Shown here: piece by piece, positions 52,445 through 62,311 of the stretch
Layout: every line of letters starts with the position of its first letter
Position numbering within the stretch: position 1 is the first letter of the stretch
DNA from: Leptospira noumeaensis
GTDB taxonomy: Bacteria > Spirochaetota > Leptospiria > Leptospirales > Leptospiraceae
Length of the DNA: 64,000 nt
NCBI RefSeq assembly: GCF_004770765.1
Contig: NZ_RQFK01000014.1
Span: forward strand, 62,001 to 126,000
Direction: 5' to 3'
The notes under the pieces: generated by a model
Databases searched by the model: none
Seen by the model: only the letters and a program-made list of their open reading frames with translations
What the model was told of the DNA's origin: nothing
Program-made: the position numbers and the translations under genes

Positions 52445-55400
52445 TGGGCTTCATTCATTATTCACTTAAAAATTCGCCTGTCGTATTATTTTGTTTTTTA
52501 ATGATTTGTGGATTTGGAATTTATTCCGTCACCCATCTTAAAATTGATGCTTATCCAGATGTTTCCGATACAGAAGTCATCGTCATTACTAAATTTGATG
52601 GCCGCGCATCTTCTGAGGTTGAAAAACTAGTTACCATTCCCTTAGAACGTGCGTTAACTGGGATTCCTGGTCTCACAACAACTCGTTCCCAAAGTATCTT
52701 TGGACTTTCTGTCATTCGTTTGACCTTCAAAGACCATACAGATGAATACTTTGCAAGAAACCAAGTTAATGAAAGATTAAAATCCATTCCATTACCCGAA
52801 GGAACTGAAGTTCCGGAACTAGGGCCTTTAACTTCTCCTGTGGGAGAAATTCTACGGTATGCCATAGAGGGAGATGGAATGCCTACGATGGAACTTCGAA
52901 GCATCCAAGACTGGGAACTTTCCCCTCGTATCCAACAAATCCAAGGTGTTGCCGATGTCATTACGTTTGGTGGTGATATCAAAGAATACCAAATCGAAAT
53001 CAATCCAATCAACCAAGACAAATACAATGTATTCCTAAGAGATTTAGTTTTAGCGATTGAGGAAAACAATGCCAATACTGGTGGTAATATTTTTAAACAC
53101 GGGAACCAAGCCATTCCTGTGCGAGCCTTAGGTGCTATTGAAAACGAAAAAGACATAGAAAACATCATCGTTACGGAAAAAAAAGACATTCCTATCTATG
53201 TGAAAGACATTGGAAAAGTAAGAGTCATTCCTCATCCACCCAAAGGAATCCTTGGATATCGTTTGAAATCAGGGAAAGAAGTTAACTCCGGTGTCCAAGG
53301 CATCATCATGATGCGAAAAGGAGAAAACCCAACAGAGGTTCTAAAACTCGTAAAAGAAAAAATCAAAAGTTTGGAAAGTTTTTTAAAGAATAAAGGAATA
53401 CGAATCAGAATTTTATACGACCGCGAAGAACTGGTATCCAATACTTTAAAAACTGTAGTTCGCACCATGATGGAAGGAATCACAATCGTTATGATTGTCC
53501 TTATTTTTCTTTTGGGAAATTACAGGGTAGCACTCGCAGTTGCACTCACCATTCCATTCTCTTTATTATTTTCTTTTTGCCTCATGCATTTGATAGAAAT
53601 TCCGGCAAACTTACTTTCTTTAGGTGCCATTGACTTTGGAATTATAGTCGATAGTTCCATAGTGATCATTGAAGGGATTATCACAACGATAGCCATCTCG
53701 TCTGCTACCAAAAAAAAATCATCACTTGATGAAATGATTCAGCGGTCGTCTGGCCATACTGAAAAAGAAGTCTTTTTTTCCATTGCTGTGATTCTTTGTG
53801 CCTACCTTCCCATCTTTTTATTCGAACGGGTGGAAGGAAAATTATTCAAACCAATGGCATTTGGTTTGGCCTTTACATTAATTGGAGCCTTACTTTTTTC
53901 TTTAACCGTTTTACCTGTAATTTTTTCAAAATTTTTCCAAGACGAACACCGTCGCCAGACAAAAGAATTTTTCGTATTAACGCATGCTAGGTCGTATTTC
54001 ATCCAATTCCTTCATTCATTTTTGGAACATTCCAAAAAAATAATCTCTCGGATTTATGTAATAGTCATTCTCCTATTATGTTTTGTGTTTTGGGGACTAG
54101 GGACGGAATTTTTACCAGAACTCGATGAGGGTGCCATCAACTTTCGATGTAAGTTACCAACAGGAATTCATTTGGACAGAACGGCTAACGTTGCCAATTT
54201 ATTACGGGAAGTTGTAGGTGAATTTCCTGAAGCAAAAGTCGTCATCACCCAGTCAGGAAGAAACGATGATGGAACCGATCCTTTTGGACCCAACCGAATC
54301 GAAGGACTCATTACTTTAGAAGATTATTCGAAATGGAAAACCGTAAAATCCAAATCGGAAATGGTAGAACTTTTAAAAGAGAAATTTGAACGTATGGTGC
54401 CTGGTGCCAAATTTAGTTTTTCACAGCCCATCCTTGACAATGTGGCCGAAGCTGTGACTGGTTCTGCCGCTGATTTATCCATCCAACTCTCTGGCCGAGA
54501 TGTTTCTGTCCTTTGGCAAAAGGCTACAGAAATTGAATCCGCTTTGGAAAAAATACATGGCGTTTCTGCGATTGGAATCGAACAAGAAGGACCTAATACA
54601 GAACTAGTGATTTCTATCGATAGAGAAGCCGCTGCCAGAGCCGGGATCAACTTTTCCGACATCCAAGACATTACGGAAATTGCAGTTGGTGGAAAAGAAA
54701 TCAGTAAGTTATACTTAGACAATCATATATATAATATTACAGTTCGGTATCCGGAAGAGTATAGAACATCTGTTAACTCCATCGGAAACATCAATATAAA
54801 AAGTAAATACGAAAGCAAATATCCATTGTCTTCTGTTGCAAAGTTAGAACTCAAAGAAATGCCCGCAAAAATTGCGAGAAAAAACGGGACAAGAATGGTT
54901 TCTGTTGGGATCAATATCGAAGGGAGAGACCAAGGTGGGTTTGTTAACGAAGCAAAAAAAATAGTAGAGAACCAAATCAAACTGCCATCGGATGTGGAAA
55001 TTCAATGGGGAGGTCAATTTGAAAACTTAACAAGAGCAAGCAAACGATTGATGTTAGCAGTTCCTCTTACTTTCGCCATCATCTTATTCATACTCTACTT
55101 AATGTTCCACAATATTTTTGATAGTTTACTGGTAATGTCTAGCATTCCAGTGGCCGCACTCGGTGGGTTATCTTTTTTATTTTTCCGTGGAATGCACTTC
55201 AACGTATCCTCTGGCGTAGGTCTCATTTCTCTTTTTGGTATTTCGATTATGGGAGGAGTTCTCTTTGTTTCCAATTTTAATCATGAAAAAGAAACCAAAC
55301 CAGTCAAAGATAAAGAAACACTTAAGGCACTTCTATTACATGTATCTGAACTTCAATTTCGTCCCCGATTTTTAACCTTAACCACAGCGATCATTGGATT

Positions 55401-55557
55401 ACTACCGGCCATGCTCACAAACGAAATTGGATCTGATATCCAAAGACCCATGGCCACTGTCATTGTGGGAGGACTATTATTTACTCTCATCATCGGGAAT
55501 TTTACAATCCCTCTACTCTGTTACTTAAATGAACAAAGAAAACTCCGTAATGTTTAA
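52444..55557 (+). CDS. heavy-metal RND efflux pump (CzcA/CusA family)
   Basis: Inner-membrane proton-driven exporter, 1037 residues with 12 helices and two periplasmic loops. The TM4 signature LGAIDFGIIVDSSIVIIEG is the HME-RND proton-relay motif, closer to the CzcA (Zn/Co/Ni) branch than to CusA. Other RND hallmarks: VEKLVTIPLERALTGIPGL at the start and FNVSSGVGLISLFGISIMGGV near the end. With its adaptor and outer-membrane factor it forms an intact operon. Metal specificity is inferred only from the TM4 motif. Confidence 0.94.
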   Translation: MGFIHYSLKNSPVVLFCFLMICGFGIYSVTHLKIDAYPDVSDTEVIVITKFDGRASSEVEKLVTIPLERALTGIPGLTTTRSQSIFGLSVIRLTFKDHTDEYFARNQVNERLKSIPLPEGTEVPELGPLTSPVGEILRYAIEGDGMPTMELRSIQDWELSPRIQQIQGVADVITFGGDIKEYQIEINPINQDKYNVFLRDLVLAIEENNANTGGNIFKHGNQAIPVRALGAIENEKDIENIIVTEKKDIPIYVKDIGKVRVIPHPPKGILGYRLKSGKEVNSGVQGIIMMRKGENPTEVLKLVKEKIKSLESFLKNKGIRIRILYDREELVSNTLKTVVRTMMEGITIVMIVLIFLLGNYRVALAVALTIPFSLLFSFCLMHLIEIPANLLSLGAIDFGIIVDSSIVIIEGIITTIAISSATKKKSSLDEMIQRSSGHTEKEVFFSIAVILCAYLPIFLFERVEGKLFKPMAFGLAFTLIGALLFSLTVLPVIFSKFFQDEHRRQTKEFFVLTHARSYFIQFLHSFLEHSKKIISRIYVIVILLLCFVFWGLGTEFLPELDEGAINFRCKLPTGIHLDRTANVANLLREVVGEFPEAKVVITQSGRNDDGTDPFGPNRIEGLITLEDYSKWKTVKSKSEMVELLKEKFERMVPGAKFSFSQPILDNVAEAVTGSAADLSIQLSGRDVSVLWQKATEIESALEKIHGVSAIGIEQEGPNTELVISIDREAAARAGINFSDIQDITEIAVGGKEISKLYLDNHIYNITVRYPEEYRTSVNSIGNINIKSKYESKYPLSSVAKLELKEMPAKIARKNGTRMVSVGINIEGRDQGGFVNEAKKIVENQIKLPSDVEIQWGGQFENLTRASKRLMLAVPLTFAIILFILYLMFHNIFDSLLVMSSIPVAALGGLSFLFFRGMHFNVSSGVGLISLFGISIMGGVLFVSNFNHEKETKPVKDKETLKALLLHVSELQFRPRFLTLTTAIIGLLPAMLTNEIGSDIQRPMATVIVGGLLFTLIIGNFTIPLLCYLNEQRKLRNV

Positions 55558-56848
55558 ACCTAAAACCAATTCCAAGTTTAAGTTATACATTTTTTTAATT
55601 CTATGCGGAACCATATGTTTGCCAATTTCATCCAAAGAAAAAACTAAAAAAGAATTTAGTTTTGACCAAGCCATTCAATTTGCTATAAAAAATAACAAAC
55701 AGGTGGCCATTGCCAAATATGAAATTGAATTTAGCAAGGCGGACAGGATTACTGCCGGCCTTCGTCCAAATCCATTTTTAAACATCAACGCGGATGTTTT
55801 ACCTTTTAACCCAAACTCAAAACAATTTGATCCCAACAGAAACCAATATGGTGTTAGTTTGGGTTTTGTTTACGAAACAGAAAACAAACGACAAGAAAGG
55901 ATCAACGTTGCCAATAAAAAACTAAAAATGGAAGAATTGATTTTTCTGGAATCACTCAGAAAAACTTCCATAGGAACAGGGAGTTTGTTCATCGCAACAC
56001 TTGCCGCAAGAGAAAGATATTTACTAGCAGAAGAAAACTACAAAAACCTAGTCAATATCGTTGAAATTAACAAAATTCGTTTTAAAAAAGAAGATATATC
56101 CAAATTAGAACTTTTACGTTCCGAAGTTGCACAAGATCAATATGCCGTGGCAAAAGTATCTGCCCAAGTTGATTACTTAAAACTAAAAAATGAACTCATT
56201 GTAGTTTTGGGCTTAAATCCAGGTGATATCGACATTGTTCTTACAGGAAATTTAGACTCTCTTAAATTATTTCCACTGATTGATTCAGAAAAGTTACTCA
56301 AACTTGCAACGTTAGGAAGACCCGACTATTTAGCATTAGTCAATGCAGAGGATGTTGCTTTGGCCAATTTTAAACTACAAAAAGCAAATGCAGTTCCCAA
56401 TGTTAATATTCTATTCGACTCACTTGTCCAACAAAACCAATATATGTACGGAATGTCCGTCAATATGGAACTACCCGTATTTTCTAGAAACCAAGGAGAG
56501 ATAGCCAAAAGCCAATCGGCAAGAGACCAAGTTGCCCTCTTTCGAGAAGAGTTGTATTTGAATTTAGCAAAAGAAATGGCGATCACCGAAGAAGAATTAA
56601 AAGTTAGATTTGCAGCTTTAGAACAAATGCGTGAGATTTCTTTATTAAAGTCACAACAAGCGGTTAAAATTGTTGAGTTAGCCTATAAAGGTGGAGGCTC
56701 CACCTTACTCGAATTTTTAGATACGACTAGATCCTATAATGAAACAAGGCTCAAATACATTGATGCCTTAGTAGAATATGAAAGGGCATTGTTGAATTTA
56801 AAATACATTGCAGGTTTTGATTATGAACCCAATGAATTGAATCAGTAA
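55529..56848 (+). CDS. TolC-family outer membrane efflux channel
   Basis: Outer-membrane factor of the same metal pump. Signal-like FKLYIFLILCGTICLPISS, then two helical repeat halves: SFDQAIQFAIKNNKQVAIAK...GLRPNPFLNINADVL, and ERINVANKKLKMEELIFLES to AKEMAITEEELKVRFAALEQ. Lengths match CzcC (about 430). Overlaps the pump gene by 29 bp; ATG 55529 or 55550 (MFKPK). Overlaps the convergent gene end by 7 bp. Confidence 0.88.
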   Translation: MNKENSVMFKPKTNSKFKLYIFLILCGTICLPISSKEKTKKEFSFDQAIQFAIKNNKQVAIAKYEIEFSKADRITAGLRPNPFLNINADVLPFNPNSKQFDPNRNQYGVSLGFVYETENKRQERINVANKKLKMEELIFLESLRKTSIGTGSLFIATLAARERYLLAEENYKNLVNIVEINKIRFKKEDISKLELLRSEVAQDQYAVAKVSAQVDYLKLKNELIVVLGLNPGDIDIVLTGNLDSLKLFPLIDSEKLLKLATLGRPDYLALVNAEDVALANFKLQKANAVPNVNILFDSLVQQNQYMYGMSVNMELPVFSRNQGEIAKSQSARDQVALFREELYLNLAKEMAITEEELKVRFAALEQMREISLLKSQQAVKIVELAYKGGGSTLLEFLDTTRSYNETRLKYIDALVEYERALLNLKYIAGFDYEPNELNQ

Positions 56849-57552
56849 AATAATTGATTCACATCCATTCCCATTTCTTTTAAAATTTCAAACCGAAGGG
56901 TTGTAAATTCAGAATGGAAATCTTTTCGATTTCTTTCTTCCATTGCCTCTTTATGTTCTATCCCATCTTTTTTAGAATCCATTCCATGAACCATTTGGAT
57001 CATTTCATTTTCTGAATTCCAAATACTGAATGTCAAAAAATTACGAAAAGGGCGGAAACAAGCAAACGCAAGTTTTTTTCCAGAATGATCCCTTACCTGT
57101 TTTTCCACAGGTTTCCCCCATTTCGTAAATCGAATCAGTTGGGAAATCTTTAACCGAGCGAGGGTGATGGCTACTATTGGTTTTGTTCGATTTACATTTT
57201 CAGTATAAAGTTTTGCGGAATTTAATTCTCTAATTTTTCCCCATCTCCGATACAACCTCAAACGAATCTGCCAACCTCTGGATATAGGATCTTTTTTCGA
57301 AAGATTTAAAAATGAATCCAAATCTTCTTCGGATTTCCAAAAAGCCACGAGCACTACTCTGGAAAGAAAATACCTTTTTTTAGATAAAATCGATTCACCT
57401 AATTGCATAGGAACCAATGTTTCCGCATGAACAAGGCCTTTTACTTTCTTTTGTTTTAGGTAGAAAAATAAATAGTATGGAAATTTATAAAACGGCAATT
57501 CAAACAGATGGAAACTAAAAATTTCTTGTATCGAATTCTGTATCTGGGACAT
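56842..57552 (-). CDS. CrtA-like dimeric alpha/beta barrel protein
   Basis: 236 residues, soluble. Resembles spheroidene monooxygenase (CrtA) and related proteins: ITLARLKISQLIRFTKW, KKLAFACFRPFRNFLTFSIW and the C-terminal EERNRKDFHSEFTTLRFEI give the repeated beta-alpha pattern. A hydrophobic stretch near the start (FELPFYKFPYYLFFYLKQ) could be membrane-associated. In a species without crt genes here the reaction is unknown; heme-type ABM fold is possible. Convergent with the pump operon. Confidence 0.55.
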   Translation of the reverse strand: MSQIQNSIQEIFSFHLFELPFYKFPYYLFFYLKQKKVKGLVHAETLVPMQLGESILSKKRYFLSRVVLVAFWKSEEDLDSFLNLSKKDPISRGWQIRLRLYRRWGKIRELNSAKLYTENVNRTKPIVAITLARLKISQLIRFTKWGKPVEKQVRDHSGKKLAFACFRPFRNFLTFSIWNSENEMIQMVHGMDSKKDGIEHKEAMEERNRKDFHSEFTTLRFEILKEMGMDVNQLFY

Positions 57553-57566
57553 TTTTAATTTACCTA

Positions 57567-58373
57567 ATGAATGAGAACTTTTTATTACTGGGAATTCTTA
57601 GTTTTGGATACGTTATCGCACCATTCTTTAGCAATCGATTCTTTTTAAACCAATCAAAAGTATACACTCGAATTCACTTAGTTTCTATTACTATTATGAT
57701 TTTGGCAATCTACTTTAGGATTCCAAAGTTAACTTTCCTCTGGATCATTTTTTGTGGATACGGATTCATTTTATTTTATAAAATCCACAGAAACCGATTC
57801 TTCCAAAATTATACCTATATCAAAATTTTTCCTTTGGGTTTTAGTTTGATTTCTGCCGTTTGGTTTTTTTCTGGAACTAACGAATGCAGTTTACTTGGTT
57901 ACAATTCAACCTGGAGTTATTATGCCGCCATCCATAGTTGTTTTATTGGTTGGTTATTTTTATCAGGAATTAGTTTCCTTTTTGATAAAAACAAAAAATC
58001 TATAATACATCCTTATATAATCATAACAATCGTTGTTTTATTTCTTATGATCGCCTTTGGTATCTACGGAAATCCAATTTTAAAAAAAATAGGAGTCATC
58101 GGATATTCGGTCCTATTACCTATTTCCATTTTTGAATCAAATTTATTATTTAAAAACCAAAATAGGACTTCAAAATTTCTTGGTTGGTGCAGTTTATTTT
58201 TCCTTTGTTTGACTTTTGTTTTGGCACTGTGTAATGAATTTTATAGTGGATTTCCCAAATATATATCTGGGTATCCTTTGATGGTGTTTGTTCATGGAAT
58301 GATTAATGCTTTTCTAGTCATCCCTTGTTTTTTAGGATCCATTTGGATTCGTGAAAACAAAACCGTTTTGTAA
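57567..58373 (+). CDS. YndJ-like polytopic membrane protein
   Basis: 268 residues with seven to eight membrane helices; resembles the C-terminal domain of YndJ (B. subtilis), including GYPLMVFVHGMINAFLVIP. Function unknown. Starts 14 bp from the divergent CrtA-like start, so the promoters must overlap or lie in coding sequence. Confidence 0.7.
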   Translation: MNENFLLLGILSFGYVIAPFFSNRFFLNQSKVYTRIHLVSITIMILAIYFRIPKLTFLWIIFCGYGFILFYKIHRNRFFQNYTYIKIFPLGFSLISAVWFFSGTNECSLLGYNSTWSYYAAIHSCFIGWLFLSGISFLFDKNKKSIIHPYIIITIVVLFLMIAFGIYGNPILKKIGVIGYSVLLPISIFESNLLFKNQNRTSKFLGWCSLFFLCLTFVLALCNEFYSGFPKYISGYPLMVFVHGMINAFLVIPCFLGSIWIRENKTVL

Positions 58374-58425
58374 ATCCTATTTGATGCTGAGATCAAAGAA
58401 CCTCTTTTATAGATCTTGAAAAAAG

Positions 58426-58453
58426 TTGACAACCCTATGTTTTGAAATAAACT
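58426..58453 (+). promoter_or_regulatory. putative sigma-70 promoter of CAP-domain gene
   Basis: TTGACA (58426-58431), 16-base spacer, TAAACT (58448-58453), about 50 bp before the ATG. Confidence 0.55.
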
Positions 58454-58505
58454 AAGCGACTCCCCGGCGAGTTCCATTTTCTGTTTCCAAATTGTTAGAG
58501 GTAAA

Positions 58506-59507
58506 ATGATGAAATTTTTATTATGCCTAATTTTTCACTCGGTATTCTTTGTTTTTTATTTTCCTATCCATTCACAATCCTTTTCGATTTCGGAATCTGA
58601 ATATCAAAAAAGAGGCCTTAAGATTTTAGAAACAATTCTGCAGGCGAACCAATTTCCTTCTCCTAAACTGGATTCACAATTAAACATCGCAGCAGAAAAA
58701 CATGGACATTATCTATCTCTCAACCAAAATACAGATATTAAAATTGATAGCCAAATGGAAACGATTGATTGGGTTCATAATGAAAGAGAAGACCTTCCTG
58801 GTTTCATCGGTAAAACTCCACAAGACCAAGCTCTAGCCGTAGGCTTCAAACCTGACACAGGATGTTACGTAGGAAACACAGTGTTACCATTGATGAAAAA
58901 AGAACATAGGGAATCACCAGAATTTTTGTTCAGAGGATTACTCGACACTCCCTTTCATAGATCCATGGTTTTACATCCCGCGATCCAACGAATCGGAATG
59001 AAACGAGTTTCTTATGAAAATGGAAAATATATTTTAGTTTTTTTTGCTGAGTATTGTTTTACGGGAAAACAACCTGCCTTTGTGCATTATCCAATTCAAA
59101 ATGATATAGAGATTCGTCTTCGGATGCCTCCCGAACTACCGAATCCATTTCCACAATTACAATATCTTTCGTATTCAACAGCGATCACCGTACAACTGTA
59201 TTTCGATGACAATCCTGATACTGAATTATTTTGGGAAGAGGCAATACTTTTAGATTCGAAAGGTAAACCAGTGCCGATTCGTACCTTAAGTTTAGCTAAC
59301 CCACCTCCCGATACAAAAGATTTTTTAAAAAGTATGAAGTTTGTTGCTTTTGTGGCAGACGAACCATTTTCACCTAATTCAGAATATACGGTTAAGAAAA
59401 AAGTAAAGAATCAATTAGGGAAAATTGTCTTTCAAAAAACTTGGAAGTTCAGAACAGAAGCAGAAGATTCTTTTTATAAGACGTTTGCACCACAAGATCC
59501 AGAATGA
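58506..59507 (+). CDS. secreted CAP-domain-like protein
   Basis: Signal peptide FHSVFFVFYFPIHSQS. Residues 35-180 resemble the CAP/SCP fold: PKLDSQLNIAAEKHGHYLSL, DTGCYVGNTV, RGLLDTPFHRSMVLHPAIQRI and YILVFFAEYCF. A C-terminal half of about 150 residues (beta-rich, PELPNPFPQLQYLSY) has no clear family; FRTEAEDSFYKTF ends it. Ribosome site AGAGG. ATG 58506 or 58509. Function unknown. Confidence 0.75.
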   Translation: MMKFLLCLIFHSVFFVFYFPIHSQSFSISESEYQKRGLKILETILQANQFPSPKLDSQLNIAAEKHGHYLSLNQNTDIKIDSQMETIDWVHNEREDLPGFIGKTPQDQALAVGFKPDTGCYVGNTVLPLMKKEHRESPEFLFRGLLDTPFHRSMVLHPAIQRIGMKRVSYENGKYILVFFAEYCFTGKQPAFVHYPIQNDIEIRLRMPPELPNPFPQLQYLSYSTAITVQLYFDDNPDTELFWEEAILLDSKGKPVPIRTLSLANPPPDTKDFLKSMKFVAFVADEPFSPNSEYTVKKKVKNQLGKIVFQKTWKFRTEAEDSFYKTFAPQDPE

Positions 59508-59674
59508 TGATAAAAGATAAGTTGAGGGATAAAAAGAAACAAGTATGAACTTTATCATCGCAATACCGTGAAAAAGCGAAATAATTGAGAATAAAATTGG
59601 GGTATTTACGAAGAGGATTGTTGGATTCGGGTGGTTAGGGTATAGGGGAAATTCAGACTTCCCACAAGCCACTC

Positions 59675-59704
59675 CCCTCCACCCTAACTCGGGTGGGGGA
59701 TTTT
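59675..59704 (+). terminator. terminator after CAP-domain gene
   Basis: CCTCCACCC / GGGTGGGGG (one G-T) with loop TAACTC, then TTTT. Strong GC stem 170 bp beyond the stop, between the CAP gene and the convergent clpP. Confidence 0.7.
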
Positions 59705-59743
59705 GGATTCGCGTCCTACATTATGTCTCTTCATCTGCCAAGA

Positions 59744-60304
59744 TCAAAAACCTATGATCTTATCAATGATCCCGTATTCTAAAGCTTCCGTTGCCGAAAA
59801 CCAAGTATCTCTTTCTGTATCTTCCATAAGTTTCTCTAAAGGTTGTCCTGTTGCCTTTGCCATAATTTCATTTAACAAATCCTTTTCCCTCTTTACCGAT
59901 TCAGCAAAAATGCGGATGTCTTCTGCTGGACCCTTGAACTCTCCCATAACATGCGGTTGGTGGATTAGCACTTTACTATGAGGGTAGGCAAAACGATTTC
60001 CCTTCGCACCCGAAAGAAGTAAAACCGCTCCAAACGACATTGCCATTCCCAAACAAGTGGTATAAACTGGATTATGGAGACTCTTCATTACATCTAGTAT
60101 CGCCAAACCTGCGTATGTTGATCCGCCAGGGGAATGAATGTATAAGTTTATAGGTCTTGTTGGATCCAAAGTTTCTAGATATAAAAATCGATCGATCAGA
60201 TATCTCGCCGAGTTGTCGTTTACTTCTCCCCAAAGAAAAACTTTTCGTTGTTCCAAATATACATTTTCAATTTGCCCATTCGAATAAACTTGTGTTGCTT
60301 CCAA
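59744..60304 (-). CDS. clpP: ATP-dependent Clp protease proteolytic subunit
   Basis: Serine peptidase of the Clp complex. Triad: Ser90 in GMAMSFGA (usual GxAASMGA), His115 in LIHQPH and Asp166 in ERDTWFSA. LHSPGGST-type motif is INLYIHSPGGST; C-terminal TEALEYGIIDKI. 186 residues. Lies 9 bp after the ECF sigma gene, so the two are likely cotranscribed. M-S-F replaces A-S-M at the nucleophile, suggesting a second ClpP paralogue rather than the housekeeping copy. Confidence 0.95.
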   Translation of the reverse strand: MEATQVYSNGQIENVYLEQRKVFLWGEVNDNSARYLIDRFLYLETLDPTRPINLYIHSPGGSTYAGLAILDVMKSLHNPVYTTCLGMAMSFGAVLLLSGAKGNRFAYPHSKVLIHQPHVMGEFKGPAEDIRIFAESVKREKDLLNEIMAKATGQPLEKLMEDTERDTWFSATEALEYGIIDKIIGF

Positions 60305-60313
60305 ATGATTCTC

Positions 60314-60892
60314 CTAAGCTACCATTAAAAAATCAGAGTTAGCCTCTGGTCGGAACTTCTCACCAATTCCGTGTCGGAGAATCTTTTTGACGTGAATATG
60401 CCTTTTTTTAATGAATGATAAGGTTTTGCCTTCTGATTTTGAAATTTCTACAAGCGAATAATTTTTATAATAATAAAGTTCAACCAATCTCTGATCCGCT
60501 AGATCCAACTTTTTTAGATTTTTAAAAATTGTTTCATAACATTCTTTTTCTAAATAAGAGGAATGTAATTCTTCCGAATTTTGATCTATTTGGTTTGGAT
60601 CGACAAAAACCAAATTCTGATTTTCCTTCTTTCTCAAAATTCGATCTCCGTGTTTGATGAGCACTCTCTTTAAAAGAGTGGGGAAGGCAGCAGGAGATGT
60701 TATTTTTTCCAGATTTTGATACAGATCCCAAAAAGATTCTTGTACTACATCCTGGGAAAGATCCTCGTCATTTAAAATCTTAGATGCAAATTTGTTAGCA
60801 AAACCAGAAAACCGATTTTGTAAAACGGTCCAGGCTCGTAGATCTCCAGCCTTTGCTTGGTTCAGAAGTTCTATATAGGATTTGTCATTCAT
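60314..60892 (-). CDS. ECF-like RNA polymerase sigma factor
   Basis: 192 residues. Region 2: AKAGDLRAWTVLQNRFSGFA...NDEDLSQDVVQESFWDLYQN; region 4: LDLADQRLVELYYYKNYSLV and EISKSEGKTLSFIKKRHIHV. Extracytoplasmic-function-like sigma; no adjacent anti-sigma gene was found, and downstream clpP could be part of its regulon or help control its turnover. Confidence 0.87.
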   Translation of the reverse strand: MNDKSYIELLNQAKAGDLRAWTVLQNRFSGFANKFASKILNDEDLSQDVVQESFWDLYQNLEKITSPAAFPTLLKRVLIKHGDRILRKKENQNLVFVDPNQIDQNSEELHSSYLEKECYETIFKNLKKLDLADQRLVELYYYKNYSLVEISKSEGKTLSFIKKRHIHVKKILRHGIGEKFRPEANSDFLMVA

Positions 60893-61030
60893 ACAATCAA
60901 ATGTCCCAACCTACTTCAATTTGGTTCAGAAAAAAAAAGAGGAAAATCCTTTTTTCTATAAAGAAACGACTTTCCTCAAATTTTTTGCGACAGGATCGTA
61001 CATTCTCAATGTAATATTTTCTTTTTTGAC

Positions 61031-62121
61031 TTAAGGGCAAGTTCCAGGAGTGGCACCCCCTCCTCCATGTTCAATTCTCGCAAACTTATTTGCATTGGAA
61101 TCATCACAGTCAGGAAAATGTAGATTCAAGGAAGGATTGATGGGACTCACAGCCGTGTTGGGACCTCGAGCAAATCCATCGTTATCATCATCTCGATAGG
61201 GATCTGAGGCCTGGATTATTGCCAGATCAACAAGAGCTAAGTTCAAACCTAAGGTTCGGTTCATTTCCTCAATAAAAACATTCGCAATGAGTCCGTGACC
61301 CGTATGGGAAGGATGAACTCCATCAAAACTAAATACCCCTCCTAACCCAATGGTTTTTCCCAAAACTTTTCCGCCCACTGTCACCTCGCGATTCAATACA
61401 CGTTTGAACATTGCATCAATATCCACAAGGTGGACATTCAAATTTGATTCAGCTAACAATCGTATATATGTGTTGATCTCATTCACTCTAGTAGTAACTA
61501 AATTTCCTTCCGCTTGGGTAAGACAGGTTCCATCGTTTCCTGCGATCCCTCCTATAACAGCATTTAACGTAGTATTATTTCCATCCAATTGGTTCAATAG
61601 ACTATTGGCAGTACTGGTTCCAATCAGTGAGCCAAAACCGAGGGCTTGACAAGATCCAAAACTAGTAATATTTAAATTATCCGTCGTATGCGCGATTTTT
61701 TCTAAATCTGATTGGGTGAGAAGAAATCCAATTCCGGAAATATCAGGTAGAGTCGCTATAAAAATCTCAGCCTTTGGCAAAACCTTCAAACGATTCAGTG
61801 TTGCATTCAAATTTGATTTTACAGAGGTTAAATCATGTTCTGCACTCGTATCATTCAAAAAAGTATTGATCGACGTTGTTGTCATTGCAGAACCATTAGA
61901 GGCAGTCACCGCACCTAATACATCATTTCCTCCAATCCAAAGAGTTACAATTAATGTCCTATCGGGATTAAGATTTCCTACATATTCTGCCGCTTCTAAT
62001 TGAGTGATCGATTTTCCTAAAATTGCCGAAATAGGAGAAAGTATTTTATCAATATGATTCGATCCATTTTACTGGTGTTATCTGCCAAAGTAGGCCCCAA
62101 ATATAAAGCCTGAGACTCTGG
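61031..62121 (-). pseudogene. truncated, frameshifted GDSL/SGNH lipase
   Basis: The readable frame from 61909 (GTG) codes a 292-residue C-terminal SGNH domain: FSFDGVHPSHTGHGLIANVF is the block V (DxxHP) region, and DDDNDG and DCDDSN resemble calcium sites. Upstream of that GTG the same frame stays open and reads TLIVTLWIGGNDVLGAV, the block III (GGND) of these lipases, then SNHIDKILSPISAILGKSI, but has no start before a stop at 62069-62071. Another frame upstream reads PESQALYLGPTLADNTSK, homologous in character to the missing segment, and is itself cut by a TAG. The N-terminal GDS block is gone. Thus a frameshift near 62055-62070 and loss of the 5' end. Confidence 0.75.
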
Positions 62122-62141
62122 AAAAACCTATGAATTCCAAG

Positions 62142-62196
62142 AGGTGCAGAAAATTCGGCACCTTAAAATTCGGCTTTGTCCGAAAATTCGGCACCT
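62142..62196. repeat. three AAAATTCGGC repeats at the pseudogene edge
   Basis: AAAATTCGGCACCT at 62150-62163 and 62183-62196, AAAATTCGGCTT at 62165-62176. AGGTGC (62142-62147) forms an inverted pair with GCACCT (62158-62163). Could be the remnant of a mobile element's end or a recombination scar where the lipase lost its 5' half. Confidence 0.5.
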
Positions 62197-62311
62197 GTTA
62201 GCCCTCGGAACAGAGCAAAAACAGCAAAATATGGCAAAATAGAAACATTTGAGGCGATGGTACGTCTTTTGCACTATGTTTTAGCAAAATCGAAACCAAG
62301 AGGGAAATCAA

